Positions 58,922 to 64,000 of a DNA stretch of 64,000 bases are shown one piece after another. The translations under genes and the position numbers were made by a program. The notes beneath the pieces were generated by a model that was not told the origin of the DNA, ran no database searches, and worked only from the letters and a program-made list of their open reading frames with translations. Location: NCBI GenBank assembly GCA_030762175.1, contig CM060831.1, positions 67,438,001 to 67,502,000 of the forward strand, given 5' to 3'. How positions within the stretch are numbered: the stretch's first letter is position 1; the number at the start of each line of letters is the position of its first letter. Origin of the DNA: Metallyticus violacea. Its lineage: Eukaryota; Arthropoda; Insecta; Mantodea; Metallyticidae.

Positions 58922-59756
58922 GTACGAGGGTTGTTCGATAAGTGTGCAAAAATACAGAAGATGCTTTTCTTTTGGGGAAAAAAAAAAAATCTCGACATAA
59001 TCTCCTTTCAAATCTATACCCTATACTAGCGATTTTCTAAATTGTTTATCCCATGTATAAAACGCGATTTCTTACTATCTACAAAATACACACTTGTTCC
59101 AGTGACAGACTCCTCGTTTGATGCTAATTTCTTTCCTGCTGGCAATTTTTTTATGTTGAGGAACAGGAAATAATCTCAGGGTGCCAAATTCTGAGAGGAG
59201 GGGAATGAAGAGGGATTTTATAAAGTTCAGTAATTTTGAGGTCGCAATCGAAGACATGTATGCTGGTGCGATATCGTGATGGAACAGGACTTTTTTCTTC
59301 GCCAATTCTTCTTGATCGCATCGCTTAATTGCTACTTAGCATAGCACAGTATTCACCGGTTATGCTTTGCTCCTTTTTCAATTAAAATTATGGCGTAGCT
59401 GTCCCAAAACACAATCGTCATCACCTTTCCTGCTGAGGGGGACAATTTTTGCTTTCTTCGCTTGCATATCACTCTTTCGACTGCTTCTTTGTTTCCCACT
59501 TGTAGTTGTGGAGCCAAGTTTCATTGGTTGTTACAATGTCTCCGAAATTTACAGCTCCAAATTCTGTACAGAAGTGACAACTCGTTTTTTTTTCTAGCAA
59601 ATCGATAGTTTTTTCATTTGAAAATGATTGTACAAAATATAAGGCACCCATCTCCAGAAATGCCCACAGCTTCGGCAATCTTTCACCTTCAGTCTCCGAT
59701 CGTGGAAACATTACCTCTATCTCTAACGCATCGCTTGTGCTCATTTTTCCCATCTA
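58922..59756 (-). mobile_element. Mariner remnant
   Basis: The terminal repeat ACGAGGGTTGTTCGATAAGT lies at 58924-58943. The minus-strand N-terminal piece is missing. The frame 59753-59469 ends with FGDIVTTNETWLHNYKWETK, where Asn replaces the first catalytic Asp. SPSAGKVMTIVFWDSYAII follows after a frameshift. Frame 59305-59075 begins AKKKVLFHHDIAPAYMSSIA with the second Asp, and DYFLFLNIKK in another frame keeps the third. YFVDSKKSRF and GINNLENR-like pieces close it. Several stops; inactive. The other terminal repeat was not found. Confidence 0.85.
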
Positions 59757-60799
59757 AATTCACCAAACCATACAACAGGGAATAGTAATGTGACAAAAAT
59801 AACAATTTTATAACAGAAAACAATAATAATGATGAATAACAAAAACGAAATTATGTATATTAAAATAATAAAAATTAAATAAATCATGGCAGTTAATATT
59901 TCAATGGAAGCTTAGCAATTTGCTCCAGTCACCAAAACATAGCTATTAAGTATTAACTTACGCGAACAGCTAACCTAACCTAAATCCTTCAGTAGCTATT
60001 TGTTAAAACTTACTCCGTCATGACATTTGACCCGACTCTACACAAGAAAATATCAAATTTTATTTTCGAATTTACAGCTGTGTTCTTTGCAGTTCAAGGT
60101 AGACATTGTTTTAACACTCTTTGATATGTTGGACATAAAATAACGAATAATTAGCTGAGTTCTAAGTTAAACTTCCTAACAATGCAGTTGAACTCAACAT
60201 ATGATTCGCGCCTTTATTTATTACGGCGTTGAAACTCACATACCTAAACAACTTAAACGAAAAGAATAGCAAGAGTACAAACGTTAGTACCCTCACAAAG
60301 AATACACGTACGTGTATGTGCATATATACAGTGCAGCAGAGGTTCAATAGCTGATTCCATTAGTTGTTTCTTGTTGTTACTCTACTGTAAGCCATAATCG
60401 TTCTTTTTTGCTCCGGTTTTGTTTATTTCACTCACTACAGCGAAAGCTGACCTAGCCTACAAGAATGACGTTCACAGATAAAACTTGCCCTAGTTTTCAC
60501 GAAGTACGTTGAGTTACGCAATTGCCATCGATGTGAACTTTCATTCTACGATAAATTTCTGCTATTCTGACCCTTACTGGCCACAGATTTTAATGCATAG
60601 TAATAAATGGCTTCTCTGCTATACACTAAAATAACAATCTAAGCATTAGAGTACAGTCACACGTTCTAACAATGAAGAAATGCTCCTAAAATGGCGTCAC
60701 CCTTTCATCAACTACAGCATCACAAGAATTTACATGCAGCGGTTAACGCCAGTATTAGCAACACTACCCAGTTTTGCTACTATTTCATCCTCGTTCCAA
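59757..60799. other. Spacer, no recognised gene
   Basis: AT-rich; one AACCTAACCTAAATCC motif near 59972 is too short to mean anything. The 61-aa minus frame at 60162 has no known motif. Confidence 0.45.
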
Positions 60800-61076
60800 C
60801 CACCACGGGTGGCCGAGGTCTTTAAGGCGCGGACCTGTGAGCGGGAGGTCTAGGGTTCGAATTCCATCAGGACCGTCCTCCCTGACAGGTTTTTTCTCTG
60901 TCCTCATAAATGGCAAATGGCGGGGAAGTACCCTAAGCTTAGGGCCTGGAACGTTTCCTTTCTTAAAAAAAATCCTTTCCCAATATATCATTTCATCTCT
61001 GTATCATCAGTGTCACCGCCTGTGGTGCCTCAGTAGTAAAAATGGGCGTTAAACACTAATAAAAAAAATTAAAAAA
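60800..61076 (+). mobile_element. SINE family B copy
   Basis: Head CCACCACGGGTGGCCGAGGT with B box GGGTTCGAATTCC. The body is typical with a small deletion in the CCAGGTTTTCC block, and the end GGGCGTTAAACACTAAT has an A-rich tail. The overlapping frames at 60774-61052 and 60785-60991 are by-products. Confidence 0.9.
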
Positions 61077-61249
61077 GCCTCATTCAAAGCTAATTGCATT
61101 GAAAAGTGCGAGTAGTTTGTCATTAGTTGCTCATCGACCAAAGTTCATATATGCACAATAAGAAACCGACCACATGTGAGTGACCATAGCTTCCATTGCA
61201 AACCACACTGCTGATTAAATACTATGAAAGCTGTTAAATCAAGAATTAT

Positions 61250-62300
61250 CCTTTTTTTACAACATAACCCTTACTCATATTTATTTTCATGTTTTTCTCA
61301 AAGTAGTCCCCGTTGTATGCATTACGTATGACCCAGCGTTTCTATGCGTCTTCAAAAACACTATTTTTGACAGGTCCTCCAGAATCACACCTGCAGTCTT
61401 CACCAATGATGGTGGAAAATGACTCCCACGAAGGTGTTATTTCAACTTGAGGAAAAGGAAAAAGTCACACGGGGCTATATCTGGACTATAGTGAGGGTGA
61501 GACATGCCCTTCATATTGGTTTTTGAGATATTCGCGACGTGCGGCCATCGTGGTGTAGTATCCAGCTTCCTGCACGGAAATTGGTCTTGCAGAGTTTTCA
61601 GAAATCTCTGTAGAATTGCTCAGTTACAGTTGTGTGTGCAAATATGATATGGTGGCAAACGATTTTTTGAATATATAAAAATGAGATGATCGTAACTTTA
61701 CCAGCAGAAGCAACCACTTTTGCATTTTTGATTTAGGTGCTGAAGTTTTCCACAGTAAGCTTTGCTGTTTGCTCACAGAATCGAAATGATAAAGCCAAAG
61801 TTTCATCAGCAGCGATTACCTTTGAAAGAAAATCCGCATCTTCAACTGCATGCAAACCTTTGAATCCACCGTACGTGCACCTTTTCAATTACCAACGTAG
61901 AAGAGGCCTCTGAGCAAAATTTGTCGGCCGTTTCACGCCCTGAATTGAACGGGATCCTGATGACTTGAGATGTTAAAGAACGTCCATAAATAAATAAATA
62001 AAAAATTACCAACGTGTGCGTCTGAAAGTATTCTCAAAGCTTTTCGATCATCCTTTCTCACAATGACAGCAGCATTGGGTCTACCTTGCTTTGAAATTGA
62101 TTACTTGCTCTATTTAAACATTTTAAACCACCTTTTAGCGGTGCTATAGGAGATAACAAACTATCCATAGGCCTCAACAGAAGGTTTGTTGAGACAAAAG
62201 CGGAAATTTCAGAGCATATTGTTCGTCACATGTCACAGGCGGAACTGAACATGTCTCAACTTGCACCCCTCTCACAGGAGGGGACCGGAAGCGTAACAAT
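61250..62300 (-). mobile_element. Mariner-like remnant interrupted by a SINE-A
   Basis: Minus-strand order from right to left: KGGLKCLNRA- and FQSKVD-like N-terminal fragments near 62110, then RKDDRKALRILSDAHVG near 62040. Past the SINE, AADETLALSFRFCEQTAK near 61810 holds the first Asp. VTEQFYRDF follows, then SWILHHDGRTSRIS near 61560 with the second. HYSPDIAPCDFFLFLKLK near 61480 holds the third. The C-terminus near 61320 ends in a frame reading GDYFEKNMK-like sequence. All three Asp are present but in different frames with stops between. Confidence 0.8.
61899..62003 (+). mobile_element. SINE family A, 5'-truncated, inside a mariner
   Basis: Only the last about 105 bases of the family are present, from AGAAGAGGCCTCTGAGCAAA to the TAAATAAATAAATAAAA tail. 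AATTACCAACGT at 61887-61898 and 62004-62015 is a perfect 12-bp target-site duplication. The truncation and tail show the insertion proceeded from the 3' end. Confidence 0.96.
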
Positions 62301-64000
62301 GGAACTAATATCACGTGTATATTACGCTTTTAAGTTAAGAAAATGTTGTAAAGTTAAATTTTGCCGCGAGAAATTAAGTCTGTGAAAATTTATATGATTA
62401 TTCTTTATTGAAAGCTCTCGTGAACGACTTTGTCTCCGAATAAATACATATTGAAAATACCTGTTCTAAGAAAGTAAGGTTTTCACAGTTTTAAAGCTCA
62501 AGAGGGACGGTTTGGCATTTTTAGGTTGTATGTTGGGCTGTGGCTAAAATGTCTACGAAAACCCAAGCCGGCTTAGCGAGCGGGGTATTGCTTGAAATCC
62601 AATTATCTCATTAGGAGCAAGGTTCGGCGAACGAACTCAAGCGGTTACAGGCAACACTAGGTGTAAAAATGGATTAGTTCTCGGTGTCCAATTGTTCATG
62701 TAGAAATGTGCATGTGCCTGAAAGGATTTTGTAGGGAGATTGCAATATCAAGATGTAGGCTTTTAATTGGGTGGAAAAAATCTGACACTTTATCAATGTT
62801 TTCGTGCACTTCCTTCCTTAGCAAAATCTTTTTAAGTTTGATCATGGTCGTGATCGAAAGGAATTTTTGTTCAGGAAGTAAGGCAACTGTTTCCGTTTTA
62901 ACTTATATAATAATAAGTTTCAAAAGGTTGTGACCAAAATATAATTGAGAGATGAGAGTATTGTAAAACAACAAGACCAGTCATTTAGCTATTACCCACA
63001 GATTTATCATTTATGGGAGGTTTAGAAGCAAAAATGTAGAAAGTGGCGTTTGACAAATTGTGTCCCATTAAAACCTTTTAATATGTCTGAATTAAAATGA
63101 AACAATAGTTTCACATATCTATCAGAAATGCTGTGTTTATTATTATAAACAAGTGCTAATATAGGTATAAAACTGGTTTAATTTAGACATATACCCATTT
63201 GAAACTAAACATACATGAGAGTACTGCACTTAAAAAGGCTGTGGTTTTCACTGGTTTAGAGAGGATACTTGACACTTTATGTTATACAAAATGATTCCTA
63301 GAAAACTTACTGATTATCATGTCAGAGATATTTTATTGGAATTACTGTTTTCATAGGTTTTTGAGTTTTGTGCCGATCTTACAAATGTCCTGCTTTCCGC
63401 AATCGATATTGGCTTCCTTCTTCCTCTCCTTTCCTACTGCACCGTCTGATTCTCAACGTATTTGACTATTGGTTGCAACGGTTGTATTTTAATAAAATTA
63501 ACAGCTGCCGTTTGTGCAACGATCACCAGCATTCTTTCCATTCTCTTCTCAAGATACGCAGCAAGGAAGCCCCAGGAATTGGTGCATTTTCGACCTTATA
63601 ATTAGAAATTATTGCTGGAGCCTTCACCTTGTCTATCCAGTGATCCAGGTATTATGTATACATGTATGTTTATTTAACTATTAGTTTGGCTTAAGGTGCA
63701 ATTTATAATGCTTTGTTAATAAATGTGCATTACTAGGTCAAATCGTTACGTCATGGATTTTGGCAAGATTTAAAATGAAAGGTTTTATTTAATTTTGATA
63801 TTTGTAATTTTCTTGCTTAGCAGTTAATGAACATGCCTAATCTTTCAAGAGCTTTTGTGATTTAGAGTATACCTTTGTGTGCTTTCATCATGCTGTAAAT
63901 ATTGAGTGCACTGTTGCTGCTGTTCTATTTCTTTCTTTCCCTCCCCCTTATTGCAAACTTAATTAATATGCTCCTTTCAGTCATGTTATGCACACAATTT
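62301..64000. other. AT-rich spacer, no recognised gene
   Basis: Frames at 62706-62933 and 63368-63601 (plus) have no known motif. No SINE head or transposase motif seen up to the window end. Confidence 0.4.

Overview
The window reads as non-coding, transposon-rich DNA from a eukaryote, most likely an arthropod. Base composition is strongly AT-rich. There are poly-A/T runs and short tandem repeats, no operon-like gene packing, and no long open frames. The recognisable content is fossil mobile elements typical of arthropod genomes: many mariner and Tc1 remnants, a pogo-like and a piggyBac-like remnant, a Crypton-like tyrosine recombinase, a LINE RNase H fragment and several tRNA-derived SINE families. 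I cannot name the species; a chelicerate or an insect would both fit. I recognise no intact host gene, no functional tRNA or rRNA gene, and no CRISPR array or bacterial feature.

Layout. 1-9.8 kb: two copies of SINE family B, one of SINE family A, a LINE RNase H remnant, a 228-bp tandem duplication beside a mariner remnant, and a SINE with a (GAA)n tail. 9.8-14 kb: a mariner split by a 496-bp insert of about 118-bp tandem repeats, then a Tc1-like remnant, then the 5' half of a second copy of the same mariner. 14-20.5 kb: a repeat carrying a palindromic NRF-1-like site, a truncated SINE-A, two other SINE-like units, a perfect 81-bp tandem duplication, a SINE-A inserted at the end of an internally deleted mariner, and a Crypton-like remnant. 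20.5-35 kb: a probable solo LTR, two Tc1/mariner remnants, paired dispersed repeats, a short mariner-like fragment and large stretches of AT-rich DNA with nothing recognisable. 35-46 kb: another SINE-like unit, SINE-B, a mariner with a 32-base A run, a 181-bp palindromic MITE-like element, an internally deleted piggyBac, a full-length SINE-A with a perfect 12-bp target-site duplication, and one more mariner. 46-54 kb: SINE-B and SINE-A side by side, a 1.2-kb long-terminal-inverted-repeat element with a SINE-A inside its left arm, a catalytically dead pogo-like transposase directly against it, and a SINE-A inserted in a SINE-B. 54-64 kb: the second copy of the NRF-1-like repeat, a mariner, a SINE-B, and a mariner interrupted by a 5'-truncated SINE-A.

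How the parts relate. Every transposase or recombinase seen is broken by stops, frameshifts, deletions or loss of catalytic residues, so nothing here should encode an active enzyme. Nesting gives relative ages: SINE-A is younger than at least two mariners, the long-TIR element and one SINE-B, because it sits inside or at the end of each with a target-site duplication. The most unusual items are the Crypton-like fossil whose catalytic tyrosine codon now reads asparagine, the minisatellite-bearing insert with hallmarks of retroposition, the long-inverted-repeat element abutting the pogo remnant, and two copies of a repeat carrying an NRF-1-like palindrome. I found no evidence for a new multi-gene system.
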